DNA from: Candidatus Abyssobacteria bacterium SURF_5
Lineage (GTDB): Bacteria; Abyssobacteria; SURF-5
Assembly: GCA_003598085.1 (NCBI GenBank)
Contig: QZKU01000081.1
Coordinates: forward strand, 1-13,252
DNA: 13,252 nucleotides
Direction of reading: 5' to 3'
In this document: positions 1 to 8,900 of the stretch, one piece after another
Position numbering within the stretch: position 1 is the stretch's first letter
Layout of the letters: each line of letters opens with the position of its first letter
Notes under the pieces: generated by a model
What the model saw: only the letters and a program-made list of their open reading frames with translations
Told to the model about the DNA's origin: nothing
Database searches by the model: none
Position numbers and translations under genes: made by a program

Positions 1-89
1 AGAAGGAGAACGCGCGCCTCAAGCGGATTGTAGCGCAGCAGGCGGTTGATATAGACGCGTTGAAGGAAGTACTGTCAAAAAAATGGTAA
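1..89 (+). CDS. IS3-family transposase OrfA, C-terminal end only
   Basis: The frame starting at base 3 is open from the window edge to TAA at 87-89. It encodes a charged tail that ends LKEVLSKKW, typical of OrfA in IS3-family elements. This is the end of the leucine-zipper/HTH protein that regulates transposition and supplies the N-terminal part of the OrfAB transposase. It overlaps the start of orfB by 7 bases. The last codons read TCA AAA AAA TGG TAA, which places a run of seven A at the point where a -1 shift would enter orfB. Only about 28 codons are seen, so domain content upstream cannot be judged. Confidence 0.8.
   Translation, partial: KENARLKRIVAQQAVDIDALKEVLSKKW
77..83 (+). promoter_or_regulatory. 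A7 slippery heptamer for -1 frameshift between orfA and orfB
   Basis: Seven consecutive A lie in the orfA frame as A AAA AAA, the standard X XXY YYZ form. Slipping back by one base moves the ribosome into the orfB frame, which is open from base 50 onward. IS3-family elements use this arrangement to make the OrfAB fusion that is the active transposase. A downstream stimulatory stem was not established. Confidence 0.75.
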
Positions 90-985
90 GCCCTTCCGCC
101 AGAAAAGCAGCTGCGAAGTATCTGCGTGATGAGGAGATGTGTTCTGAGCGTCGCGCATGCCTGCTGATGGGTGTTTCGCGATCTGCAATAAGGTATCAGC
201 CTCAAACTGTGGAGGATTCGCGCCTCAGAGAGGAGATCCTCTCCCTATCGAATCAGCACAAACGATATGGATATCGGCGGGTGACGGCGCTGCTGCGACG
301 GGAGGGCGAGCAGGTGAATCATAAGCGGGTACATCGAATTTGGAAGCAGGAGGGTTTGGGGCTGAGGCGCAAGCCGCGACGGAAGAGAAGGCGCGGCCGG
401 ATCGCCGTGGTCATCCAAAAGGCTGAGCGGCCGAACCAGGTATGGAGCTATGATTTTCTCGAGGATAGGACTGAGCGCGGTGGCAAGCTCCGGATGCTGG
501 CGGTGATCGATGAATTCACGCGCGAGAGCCTCACTATCCGGGTAGGCAAATCAATGGATGCGCAGAGAGTAATTGACGTCCTGCTCGACCTGTTCGAAGA
601 GCGAGGAGTGCCGGAATATATTCGCAGCGACAATGGACCCGAATTTGTTTCCAAAGCTGTTCAGGAATGGCTATACCTGATCGGCTGCCAGGCGATCTAT
701 ATTGAGCCGGGCAGTCCCTGGGAGAACTCGTACATCGAAAGCTTCATCGGCAAGTTTCGCGATGAATGCCTGAATATGGAATTGTTTCGCAATCTCCGAG
801 AAGCAAGCATTGTAGTAGAAAGTTGGCGGAAGGAATACAACGAACTTCGGCCGCACAGCTCACTCGGGTATCAGACCCCCGTCGAGTTCGCGCAGGCTGT
901 AAGCTCCAGTCGGGCTACGCCCTCCTTCCGCTTACAGCCTGAAAAAGAAAAAGAAGAAGAAAAGGCAGTAGCTCTCACACTTTAA
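83..985 (+). CDS. IS3-family transposase OrfB, DDE integrase-like catalytic domain
   Basis: This is the catalytic half of an IS3-family transposase, 300 residues, about the usual length. Residues 45-100 form the HTH_21-type region (RYGYRRVTALLRREG) followed by a very basic stretch (RRKPRRKRRRG). The rve/RNase H-like core follows, with candidate catalytic residues D124 (WSYDF), D183 (RSDNGPEF) and E219 (ENSYIESF). The second and third are separated by 35 residues, the D-D-35-E spacing of the family. The C-terminus has the usual RPHSSLGYQTP motif. The ATG at 83 overlaps orfA, and the main product is probably the -1 frameshift fusion rather than OrfB alone. The frame is uninterrupted and all catalytic residues are present. 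The last 15 residues are rich in Lys and Glu. Confidence 0.93.
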   Translation: MVSPSARKAAAKYLRDEEMCSERRACLLMGVSRSAIRYQPQTVEDSRLREEILSLSNQHKRYGYRRVTALLRREGEQVNHKRVHRIWKQEGLGLRRKPRRKRRRGRIAVVIQKAERPNQVWSYDFLEDRTERGGKLRMLAVIDEFTRESLTIRVGKSMDAQRVIDVLLDLFEERGVPEYIRSDNGPEFVSKAVQEWLYLIGCQAIYIEPGSPWENSYIESFIGKFRDECLNMELFRNLREASIVVESWRKEYNELRPHSSLGYQTPVEFAQAVSSSRATPSFRLQPEKEKEEEKAVALTL

Positions 986-1011
986 GTGGACCTAAAAGCG
1001 GGGGCAGCCCA
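986..1011 (+). repeat. Right terminal end of the IS3-family element
   Basis: Directly after the orfB stop the sequence runs GTGGACCTAAAAGCGGGGGC and then AGCCCA. Read from the outside on the minus strand it begins TG and contains CTGCCCCC, as in right ends of IS407-like elements. The partner end lies outside the window, so the exact boundary (1006 or 1011) is inferred. Confidence 0.6.
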
Positions 1012-1050
1012 CTCACTCTCTCCGGTCGAGGGAGGGGCGGCTATTTTTTT
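1006..1050 (+). terminator. Terminator-like hairpin with T-tract at the IS/flank junction
   Basis: Arms 1006-1020 and 1028-1042 can pair with ten Watson-Crick and two G-T pairs and three mismatches. The loop is 7 bases and ATTTTTTT (1043-1050) follows. It would stop transcription leaving the transposase before the rhs gene. The outermost AGCC/GGCT pairs use bases assigned to the IS end. The imperfect left arm next to a clean right arm suggests that the insertion replaced part of an older terminator. Confidence 0.55.
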
Positions 1051-1160
1051 GGTCAGGGATTTGGCATAAATCACCAATGGACGGCGGCTGTATTAATAGC
1101 CCAATCGAGTCAAAGAGAATGACAGAAACTCATGCGTGCGGAGTCTCTTACTCGGGGGAC

Positions 1161-1168
1161 GAAGGAGA
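1161..1168 (+). promoter_or_regulatory. Ribosome binding site that decides the rhs start
   Basis: GAAGGAGA lies five bases upstream of the ATG at 1174. The alternative in-frame ATG at 1132 has no comparable purine-rich site and would put 14 charged residues ahead of the signal peptide. The 1051-1160 stretch upstream shows no convincing -35/-10 pair. Confidence 0.7.
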
Positions 1169-1173
1169 CCGAC

Positions 1174-4100
1174 ATGGTTGGCAGCGGTAAAGGAATTTAT
1201 AAAAAAATTTGGCTTATTTGGGTCTTGCCCCTTCTTTTCGCCGTGGTCTGTAATGGTGTGACCCTTGCTGAGCAAGGACCGCTTGACAACACAATGGCTG
1301 AGCAAGCCTTCTCGAGCGCTGAACGAGATTGGAAATCCCGGCGGTGGGAGACTGCGGTAGCCAAATATCACGAGATAATTCAAACCCATCCTGGGAGCTA
1401 TGCGGCAGCCAAGGCTCACATGAAGATAGGACTCTACCTGAAATTCCACAAAAAATGGGAAGAGGCGCTCGACGAGTTTGAAACGGGCATTGTCCTGGCC
1501 CCAATCTCGCGGGAAGCGCAGGATGCGAAAACGAGCATCGCCTGCATCCATGCCGCCTTTGGAAGATATGACGACGCTATCGCCAAACTCCGGGAGGTGC
1601 TTTCCGAAACGAGCGACTGGGACCAGGTGAAGTACTGCTCGCATATGATACGACAGCTCAAGCGGCGGCGCGCGACTGAAATGGTTTCTTCAGAGTCGCC
1701 GTCTTCCTGCGGCCAGTACGCTCTCTCCACCGTATTCAGGCTGAAGGGAATCGACGCAGCCGAAGAGGAAATTGCAGACTTGCTCTCCGGAAAGACCGAC
1801 CGCCCGTCCCTTGAAGACCTGAAACTTGCGGCAAAGACCAAGGGGCTGGAGACGATTGGCGTCGAGGCGTCGCTCGAACAGCTTGGAAGTATCGAGATGC
1901 CTGTCATCGCGCTTGTCAAGCCCGGACACTATATCGTGTGTTCGGCAGTCAACGAGCAAGGTGTCACAATATACGATTCGGCCAGGGGGAACGTGCCTGT
2001 AACCTATCACTCACTGGATTTCCTGAAAAGCGTTTGGACAGGCAAAGTACTCGTCTTCGCAGAAGAAGAGTCCGAAGCCAATTATCCGCTACTCAGCAAA
2101 AAGGAAATGAAAATCAGTTGGGGCGGCGTGTGCGACTGTTGCCCGGAAAGTGAATTGGGAGATGAGAATGACAACACAGAGTATGACAAAAAAGAACAGC
2201 CGGCGCCCTGTAATGGTGGCAAAGGAATGCCATACCTAAGTGTGAATATGGCTAATCTTAACTTTGTCCTCAGGGACACCGACCTGTCATATTCTGGCCG
2301 AGGGCCAGATGTCGAAATTACCCGTTACCACAATGGCGACGACAACCGCGACGGAGTCTTCGGAAGAAGTTGGACCTTCAGCTACAACGTAAGCATTATG
2401 GAACATCCCAATGGGGACGTCGATGTGCGTCGGGGCTCAGGAAAGATCGATAATTTCTACTACGTGGGCGATCTGTTGGAGGGCATGTCCGGAATATGGA
2501 GGATGGAAGATTTAGCAATTTCTACCACCTGCCCCGAGACGCCGGAGTTTCATACTTTACCGGGAGAATTGAATAGCTTTATTCTGAAGATTATCCAATC
2601 CGGGGATATTCTATCGGGTGTCGATGATGACGGGAACACGTGGACGGGGACAATCGCGGGCTCGAATTTTACCCTGAACACCTCTTATTTGGAGCATGAT
2701 GATGAATCTATATGCGCCGCCAACGTTTCCGTAACGTTGAATGGAACTGTGAACGGAGACACTTTAAGCGGAACTTGGGTCGAATTGATCGAGACCATCA
2801 ATCCTTCCGAACCGGACTGTTTCGGCCTCGTAACCTGTGAATCAGACGGCATATTTGATGGCGCGAGAGGCCTTGCGCGTGGAAACTACGTTACATTTGA
2901 AGCGGGAGTTCATGACATTCTCACAAAACACCCTGACGGCGCGTGGTCACTCTGGCTCAAAGAAGACAAGAGCACTCAAAACTTCGACGAGGGCGGCAAG
3001 CTGACCAGCATTGTTGACCGAAATGGAAACACGCTCACTCTCTTGTACGATGGAGAAAGACTGGCAAGTGTTACCGATGCGGTAGGAAGAGTTACAAGCT
3101 TCCTTTACAATCCCAATGGCCTCGTCAGCCAGATTGTCGACCCAATCGGACGAACCGCCTCCTTCACCTATGACTACAACGGAAATCTCATGGCCGCGAC
3201 TGATATGGCCGGTAACACTACCACATACACGTATGATGAATTCAGCTATATAACAGCCATCGGCACTCCCTCGGGAACAACCCTCGTCAATTATCTGGTG
3301 ACCGAAGACGAGGGCTACTCATTGAACCAATTGATTGATCCCCTGGGAAATACGAGAACTTATCAAACGTACGATCCACCGGCGCATATCGACAGTCCGA
3401 TGGTTACGGACGCGCTCGGACGCGCCACCTATTATAGTTCCACCCCCGAAGGTTGGACCGAATGGGTCACTGACCCGCTCGGATACGTTACCTCATACGG
3501 CTATGACGAATTCGGAAATCGCTCGGGCGTGACCGACGCCAACGGCGCCACGTCCTCGTTCCTCTATGATGAGCGGGGTAATCTCATAAGCGCGACGGAT
3601 GCCATGGGAAACACGACGACCTACCTTTATGACGAGTGGGACAACCTCATTCAAGTGACCGATCCGCTCGGCCGGATTTCGACTTACGAATACGATATCA
3701 ACAGCAATCTTGTCAGAGCAGTTGACGCGCTCGGCAACCAAACCGACTACTCATACGATGCTTATGGGCAGATGGTTTCACTGACAGACGCGCGGGGCAA
3801 TACCACCTTATTCTTCTATGACGGCCATGGGAATATGGTCTCAAAGGTGGACCCGCTGGGCAATACGACTACCTACGAGTACGATGGCGTCGGCCGCCTT
3901 ATCAGGTTGACAGACGCCAACGGGTATCCGACGGAATACACATATGACGGCATCGACCGGCTTGCAGAGATTCTCTACTCTGACGGCAATACGGTTCAGT
4001 ACAACTACGGCTGCTGCGCGCTCACCGACAAGACAGACGAAAATGGCAACAGCACGCACTATCAATATGACGTGGACAATCAGTTGGTGGGGGTCATCGA

Positions 4101-5832
4101 CGCTCTCGGCAACATGACGGACTATGAGTATGACCCCGTGGGGAATCTCATCGAGATGAGCGACCCCATGGGCCAAACCACCACCTTCGCTTATGATGAT
4201 GGCGACCATCTTGAGAGAATCATATATCCCGAAGGCGCAACCGAATCCTACACGTACGACGGAGTAGGCAACATTCTGACAAAGACAGACGGGCGCGCAA
4301 TTGTCACGACATATCAGTACGATGCGAATAACCGGTTGATAAGCATATCGGCGCCCGACTTCAGCGTGGTCCACGAGTACGATGAAGTCGGCAATCGCAT
4401 CCGAATGACAGACTCAGCCGGGGTCACCGCATACTCACACGATGGTCTCAACCGCGTCATCAGCGCTCTCTATCCTTCGGGCGATGAACTGAGTTATGGG
4501 TATGACGACGTCGGAAACCTCACCAGCCTTGCCAACGGACCGACTGTAACCGCATACGACTACGATATGGCAAACAGACTGCTTGCGACCAGTCTCGACA
4601 GTGTCAATCTCGTCAATTATCAGTACGACCCGGCCGGAAATCTTATTTTCAGGGATAACGCGAACGGGACGTACACTTCTTATGAATATGACACCCGGAA
4701 TCGGCTCACAAGCCTCTCGAATCAGGGGCCTTCCGGTGTCATCGCGCAGTACGATTATGAACTGGACGGCATCGGAAACCGCACGAGCATCACGGCGGTC
4801 GAACCTCTCGAACGGACATTTGAGCTTGGACAAACCTCATACACCTATGCATTGGGAAACCGACTCATGAGAGTCGGCGACACAACCTATGGCTACGACG
4901 CTAACGGAAATCAAACAAGCAAGACTGAGGGCGGCGCCACTACCAATTATAATTATGATTCTCAGAATCGACTCGTGCGGATTGTGTCTGGCGCCAACAC
5001 AACCGAATACACATACGATGGACTTGGCAATCGCATTGCCAAGACGGTAGATGGTGAAGTTACAACTTGTTTGGTCGATCAGATCTTAGGGCTTCCTTCG
5101 GTAGTTGTCGAAAGAAACGATCTTGGCGGCATGCTCGCGGAATACTTCTATGACCGTTTCGGATTGATTGCGAAAAGGGATGCATCGGAAAGCACTTTCT
5201 ACTACCACTATGACGGCCTAGGAAGCACTATTGCGATGACAGGCGCGTCTGGTTCTGTTAACGAATATATCTATAACGAATACGGTCAATTGATGCTGGA
5301 TAATGAGACTTATGAAAACTCGTTCCGATATGTAGGTCAATACGGTGTTATAGATGATCAAAATGGTCTCTATCATATGCGGTCCAGATTCTACGATTCA
5401 AGTAACGCAAGATTACATTCAAGGGATCCTCTTGGATATGCGACAAGTTTGAATCTATATACTTATGCCAACAACAATCCCATTAACTTTGTGGATCCCA
5501 GCGGATTGCAGGCTATAATGTTGATTCCCATATTACCGCAGGGACAAACCGTGGCGCCCTATGGAGCTCAATCGGAGGGCATATTGAATGATATCTCCGA
5601 TTTTTTAGACGATCTTGTGCGCTACAAGAATTATTGCAACGAAAATTCGAGCGATCCACGGTGTGGAGAAATCCCTGATCCTCCTGACCCACCAGAACAA
5701 GAGAACATCCTTCTCGAGGAAATCCCGCTGGAGCATGCGTTTGGAGATCCCTGCGATAAATTAATAGGGTCTAGGGATATAAAACCTTGGAAACTTCAAC
5801 TGATAATCAGGATAACATATTATGCGATATGA
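1174..5832 (+). CDS. Secreted Rhs/YD-repeat protein with N-terminal TPR and C39-like domains
   Basis: This 1552-residue protein is exported and builds an Rhs-type beta-cage. Residues 1-32 are a Sec signal peptide (KKIWLIWVLPLLFAVV core, likely cut after TLA). About 45-165 are TPR-like helices. About 175-300 resemble a C39-type papain-fold domain, with Cys179 (SSCGQYAL), His252 (GHYIV) and Asp268 (IYDSARG) as a possible triad, though the usual Gln four residues before the Cys is absent. A Cys-rich linker (about 320-346) follows. An Rhs N-terminal DUF6531-like domain starts near 352 and is split by a beta-rich insert at about 432-569. About thirty YD repeats lead to the Rhs-associated core (about 1342-1445), with RDPLGY and DPSGL separated by 18 residues as in self-cleaving Rhs proteins. 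The last 107 residues are AT-rich in DNA, contain PDPPDPPE, and match no toxin I know. The start is chosen by its RBS. The next gene begins 79 bp downstream, probably in the same operon. Function (toxin carrier, adhesin or structural) is unproven. Confidence 0.92.
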   Translation: MVGSGKGIYKKIWLIWVLPLLFAVVCNGVTLAEQGPLDNTMAEQAFSSAERDWKSRRWETAVAKYHEIIQTHPGSYAAAKAHMKIGLYLKFHKKWEEALDEFETGIVLAPISREAQDAKTSIACIHAAFGRYDDAIAKLREVLSETSDWDQVKYCSHMIRQLKRRRATEMVSSESPSSCGQYALSTVFRLKGIDAAEEEIADLLSGKTDRPSLEDLKLAAKTKGLETIGVEASLEQLGSIEMPVIALVKPGHYIVCSAVNEQGVTIYDSARGNVPVTYHSLDFLKSVWTGKVLVFAEEESEANYPLLSKKEMKISWGGVCDCCPESELGDENDNTEYDKKEQPAPCNGGKGMPYLSVNMANLNFVLRDTDLSYSGRGPDVEITRYHNGDDNRDGVFGRSWTFSYNVSIMEHPNGDVDVRRGSGKIDNFYYVGDLLEGMSGIWRMEDLAISTTCPETPEFHTLPGELNSFILKIIQSGDILSGVDDDGNTWTGTIAGSNFTLNTSYLEHDDESICAANVSVTLNGTVNGDTLSGTWVELIETINPSEPDCFGLVTCESDGIFDGARGLARGNYVTFEAGVHDILTKHPDGAWSLWLKEDKSTQNFDEGGKLTSIVDRNGNTLTLLYDGERLASVTDAVGRVTSFLYNPNGLVSQIVDPIGRTASFTYDYNGNLMAATDMAGNTTTYTYDEFSYITAIGTPSGTTLVNYLVTEDEGYSLNQLIDPLGNTRTYQTYDPPAHIDSPMVTDALGRATYYSSTPEGWTEWVTDPLGYVTSYGYDEFGNRSGVTDANGATSSFLYDERGNLISATDAMGNTTTYLYDEWDNLIQVTDPLGRISTYEYDINSNLVRAVDALGNQTDYSYDAYGQMVSLTDARGNTTLFFYDGHGNMVSKVDPLGNTTTYEYDGVGRLIRLTDANGYPTEYTYDGIDRLAEILYSDGNTVQYNYGCCALTDKTDENGNSTHYQYDVDNQLVGVIDALGNMTDYEYDPVGNLIEMSDPMGQTTTFAYDDGDHLERIIYPEGATESYTYDGVGNILTKTDGRAIVTTYQYDANNRLISISAPDFSVVHEYDEVGNRIRMTDSAGVTAYSHDGLNRVISALYPSGDELSYGYDDVGNLTSLANGPTVTAYDYDMANRLLATSLDSVNLVNYQYDPAGNLIFRDNANGTYTSYEYDTRNRLTSLSNQGPSGVIAQYDYELDGIGNRTSITAVEPLERTFELGQTSYTYALGNRLMRVGDTTYGYDANGNQTSKTEGGATTNYNYDSQNRLVRIVSGANTTEYTYDGLGNRIAKTVDGEVTTCLVDQILGLPSVVVERNDLGGMLAEYFYDRFGLIAKRDASESTFYYHYDGLGSTIAMTGASGSVNEYIYNEYGQLMLDNETYENSFRYVGQYGVIDDQNGLYHMRSRFYDSSNARLHSRDPLGYATSLNLYTYANNNPINFVDPSGLQAIMLIPILPQGQTVAPYGAQSEGILNDISDFLDDLVRYKNYCNENSSDPRCGEIPDPPDPPEQENILLEEIPLEHAFGDPCDKLIGSRDIKPWKLQLIIRITYYAI
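3000..5210 (+). repeat. YD (RHS) repeat array within the rhs gene
   Basis: Roughly thirty copies of a unit of about 21 residues are visible, of the form G-N-x-T-x-Y-x-Y-D-x-x-G-N-L-x-x-x-T-D (for example TTTYLYDEWDNLIQVTDPLG). Such arrays form the spiralling beta-strand wall of the hollow Rhs/Tc shell. One unit carries an unusual Cys pair (YGCCAL, near 4012-4020). At DNA level the copies have diverged, so this is an old array, unlike the BACON array downstream. Confidence 0.9.
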
Positions 5833-5898
5833 ACGACTGCCGTAGGTCTTTTCTGCAAAAATCAGAAACGAGATATTTTCTGAGTTGGCACATGTTTT

Positions 5899-5904
5899 GG
5901 AGGG
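5899..5904 (+). promoter_or_regulatory. Ribosome binding site of the BACON-repeat gene
   Basis: GGAGGG lies 7-8 bases before ATG 5912. With only 79 bp between the two large genes and no terminator-like hairpin seen there, the site supports translation from a shared transcript. Confidence 0.7.
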
Positions 5905-5911
5905 ATAATTC

Positions 5912-8900
5912 ATGCTTTCCAAGAAGGTTATAACCTGCTTCACATCTCTTATCTTCATTTGTCTTACCTTCTTACCCGCCTCAGAAGCAGCGACAATCCA
6001 ATACGACCAGCTCAACCGCCTCCATGAGATCACGTACGACGACGGGACGACGGTTATCTACTCTTATGATGCCGCCGGAAACATCATCCGCCGAACGATA
6101 ACGCAGCCAAGCGACTTCCCGACGATAGCGTTCAGTCCGACGTCCTACAGCAACTCGTGCGAGCAGGGTCAGAACGTGCCGACTCAGACTCTTGAAGTTT
6201 GGAATTCGGGCGGTGGAACATTAACCTACACCATAAGCGAGAATGCTTCGTGGTTTTACTGCAATCCGACAAGCGGTTCATCCACCGGCGAGCATGATAC
6301 CATCAACGTCATATACAACACGGTCGCTCTTGGGGCCGGCAACTATTCGGCCGCCATCACGGTCACCGCCACAGGCTCCACGAACACCCCGCAGACAATA
6401 CCCGTGAGCTTGTCAGTCGGACAACCTTCGCTCTCTCGAAGTCCGACTTCACTGAGCGCCATATGCCAGTTGAGTGAGGACGCCCCGACCCAGAGCTTTG
6501 AGGTTTGGAATTCAGGAGGAGGCGCGCTTTCATACACGATAACTGATGACGCCGACTGGTTGTCGTGCAGCCCGGCAAGCGGAACCTCTACAGGCGAGCA
6601 TGACACGATTGCCGTCATATATGACACCTCGGAACTGCCGGCGGGAAACCATTCGGCCACCATCACAATCAGCGACCCAGCCGCAGGCAATTCGCCCCAG
6701 ACGATCCCTGTGACTCTCACGCTAGGCTTGCCGGCAGTCTCGAGATCCCCCGCTTCACTCAGCAATTCATGCGCGCAGGGCCAAAACGCGCCGACACAGA
6801 ACTTTGAGGTATGGAACTCAGGCGGGGGTTCTGTGACTTACACGATAATCGACAACGTCACATGGCTTTCGCTCAGCCCGACGAACGGCTCATCCACCGG
6901 CGAGCACGATACCATCAATGTGATATACAGCACCTCCAGCCTTGCAGCGGGGTATTATTCGGCGACAATCACGATTACCGCCTCAGGCGCCGGCGCGATA
7001 GGCAGTCCGCAGACAATACCCGTAAGCTTGACGGTCGGCCAGCCCGCAATTTCCCGGAGCCCGACCTCGCTCAGCAGTATATGTCAGTTGAGTGAGAACG
7101 CATCGAGCCAGAGTTTTGAGGTATGGAACTCGGGCGGAGGCGCGCTCTCCTACGAGATAACCGATGACGCTGATTGGCTGTCGTGCAGCCCGGCGAGCGG
7201 CGCCTCGACGGGTGAACATGACCCGATTACTGTCACATATAATACTTCAGCGCTTCCAGCGGGCAACTATTCAGCCATCATCACCATCACCGATCCCGCC
7301 GCAAGTAATTCTCCCCAGACCGTGTCGGTGAGCCTGACGTTGGGAATGCCGACAATATCACGCGCTCCTGATTCGCTCGTCAATTCATGCTTACAGGGTC
7401 AGAATGCCGTGAGCCAGAGTTTTGAGGTGTGGAACTCCGCCGGCGGAACGCTGTCATATACGATGACCGACAGTGTCACATGGCTTTCGCTCAGCCCGAC
7501 GAACGGCTCTTCCACCGGCGAGCATGACACCATCAACGTCATATATAGCACCTCGGCTCTCGCGGCAGGCAATTACTTGGCGACAGTCACCATCACAGCT
7601 ACGGGCTCGGGCGCCACGAACACTCCACAGACGATACCGGTGAGTCTCACGGTTGGCCAGCCGGCGATTTCTCGCAGCCCGACCTCGCTCAGCAGATTGT
7701 GTCAGGAGGGTGAAGACGCCGGCGCTCAGAGCTTCGAAGTATGGAATTCCGGAGGCGGAACGCTCTCGTACACAATAACCGATGACGCTGACTGGCTCTC
7801 CTGCAGTCCTTCGGACGGAACATCAACAAGCGAACATGACTCCATCGTTGTCATGTATGATACGTCAGGCCTGGTTACCGGCAGTTATTCAGCGACGATT
7901 ACTATTGCCGACCCGTCCGCAACCAACAATCCCCAGACGATTCCGGTCAACTTGACAGTGAATCCCGTAGTCCCTGCAATATCTCGAAGTCCGGCCTCGC
8001 TCAGCAACTCGTGCCTGCAAGGTCAAAACGCCCCCAGCCAGAGTTTTGCGGTGTGGAACTCTGGCGGGGGCACGCTCTCTTATACGATGACCGACAACGT
8101 TTCATGGCTTTCGCTCAGCCCGACGAGCGGTTCATCCACCGGCGAGCATGACACGATCAGTGTCATTTACAGCACATCGTCTCTCGCGGCAGGCAACTAC
8201 TCAGCTACCATCACAATTAACGCTACGGGCGCCACAAACACTCCGCAGACGATACCCGTTAGTTTGACAGTCGGCCAACCGGCGATTTCCAGAAGTCCAA
8301 CCTCGCTGAGCAGCGTATGTCAACTGAGTGAGGATGCGTTGAGCCAGAGCTTTGAGGTATGGAACTCAGGCGGCAGCGCGCTTTCTTACACAATAACCGA
8401 TGATGTTGACTGGCTGTCCTGTAGTCCGGCGAGCGGCTCCTCGACGGGAGAACATGACATCATTGCAGTTGTGTATGACACATCTTCTCTTTCTCCGGGG
8501 AATTATTCGGCGACCATCACCGTCAGCGATCCAGCGGCAAGCAATAGCCCGCAGACCATTGCCGTCAGTCTGAGAGTTGGCTTGGCGACGATATCGAGAA
8601 TTCCCGTTTCCCTCGCCAATTCATGTCTCCAGGGGCAGAATGCTCCAACTCAGAGCTTTGAGGTGTGGAACTCTGGCGGGGGCACACTCTCATATTCGAT
8701 GGCCGACAATGTTTCGTGGCTTTCGCTCAGCCCGACGAGCGGTTCATCCACCGGGGAGCATGATACGATCAATGTCATTTACACCACATCGGCTCTTGCG
8801 GCTGGCAACTACTCGGCTACCATCACAATTAACGCCACTGGCGCCACAAACACCCCGCAGATGATAGCCGTCAGTCTGACAGTCGGGCAGCCCTCGATTT

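Larger units (their letters stand above)
1..1011 (+). mobile_element. IS3-family insertion sequence, right part (left end outside window)
   Basis: Three parts of an IS3-family element are visible in the usual order: the end of orfA, orfB in the -1 frame overlapping it, and a terminal sequence with a CTGCCCCC-type core (read inward on the minus strand) that ends in CA. The orfB protein and this end resemble the IS407-like branch, but that subgroup is inferred from memory of the family. The left end and most of orfA lie outside the window, so element length and target duplication cannot be checked. Both visible frames are intact, so the element may be active. Confidence 0.88.

Noticed and set aside
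1051-1160. Riboswitch or clear promoter upstream of rhs
   Set aside because: Only short weak hairpins are visible (GGCT/AGCC near 1086-1101, GAGT/ACTC near 1141-1153). TTGGCA at 1061 and TATTAA at 1091 are 24 bases apart, too far for a standard promoter.
1132-1173. Upstream ATG at 1132 as the rhs start
   Set aside because: It has no ribosome binding site and would put 14 charged residues before the signal peptide. ATG 1174 has GAAGGAGA at good spacing.
1276-1299. Lipoprotein signal in the Rhs N-terminus (Cys in FAVVCNG)
   Set aside because: The residue before Cys is Val, not Gly, Ala or Ser, so it is a poor lipobox. A standard cut after TLA fits better.
3841-4374. 177-residue minus-strand frame inside the rhs gene
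   Set aside because: It is an antisense reading of the YD repeats; periodic codon use keeps it open. No start signal or motif.
5508-5832. A known toxin domain in the Rhs tail and a following immunity gene
   Set aside because: No nuclease, deaminase or ADP-ribosyltransferase motif is visible in the tail, and the next gene is a giant secreted protein, not a small immunity protein.
6343-6765. 140-residue minus-strand frame, and similar frames at 6983-7219, 8577-8864, 9189-9485 and 9421-9705
   Set aside because: All are other-frame readings of the BACON units and recur with the repeat period, so they mirror the real gene.
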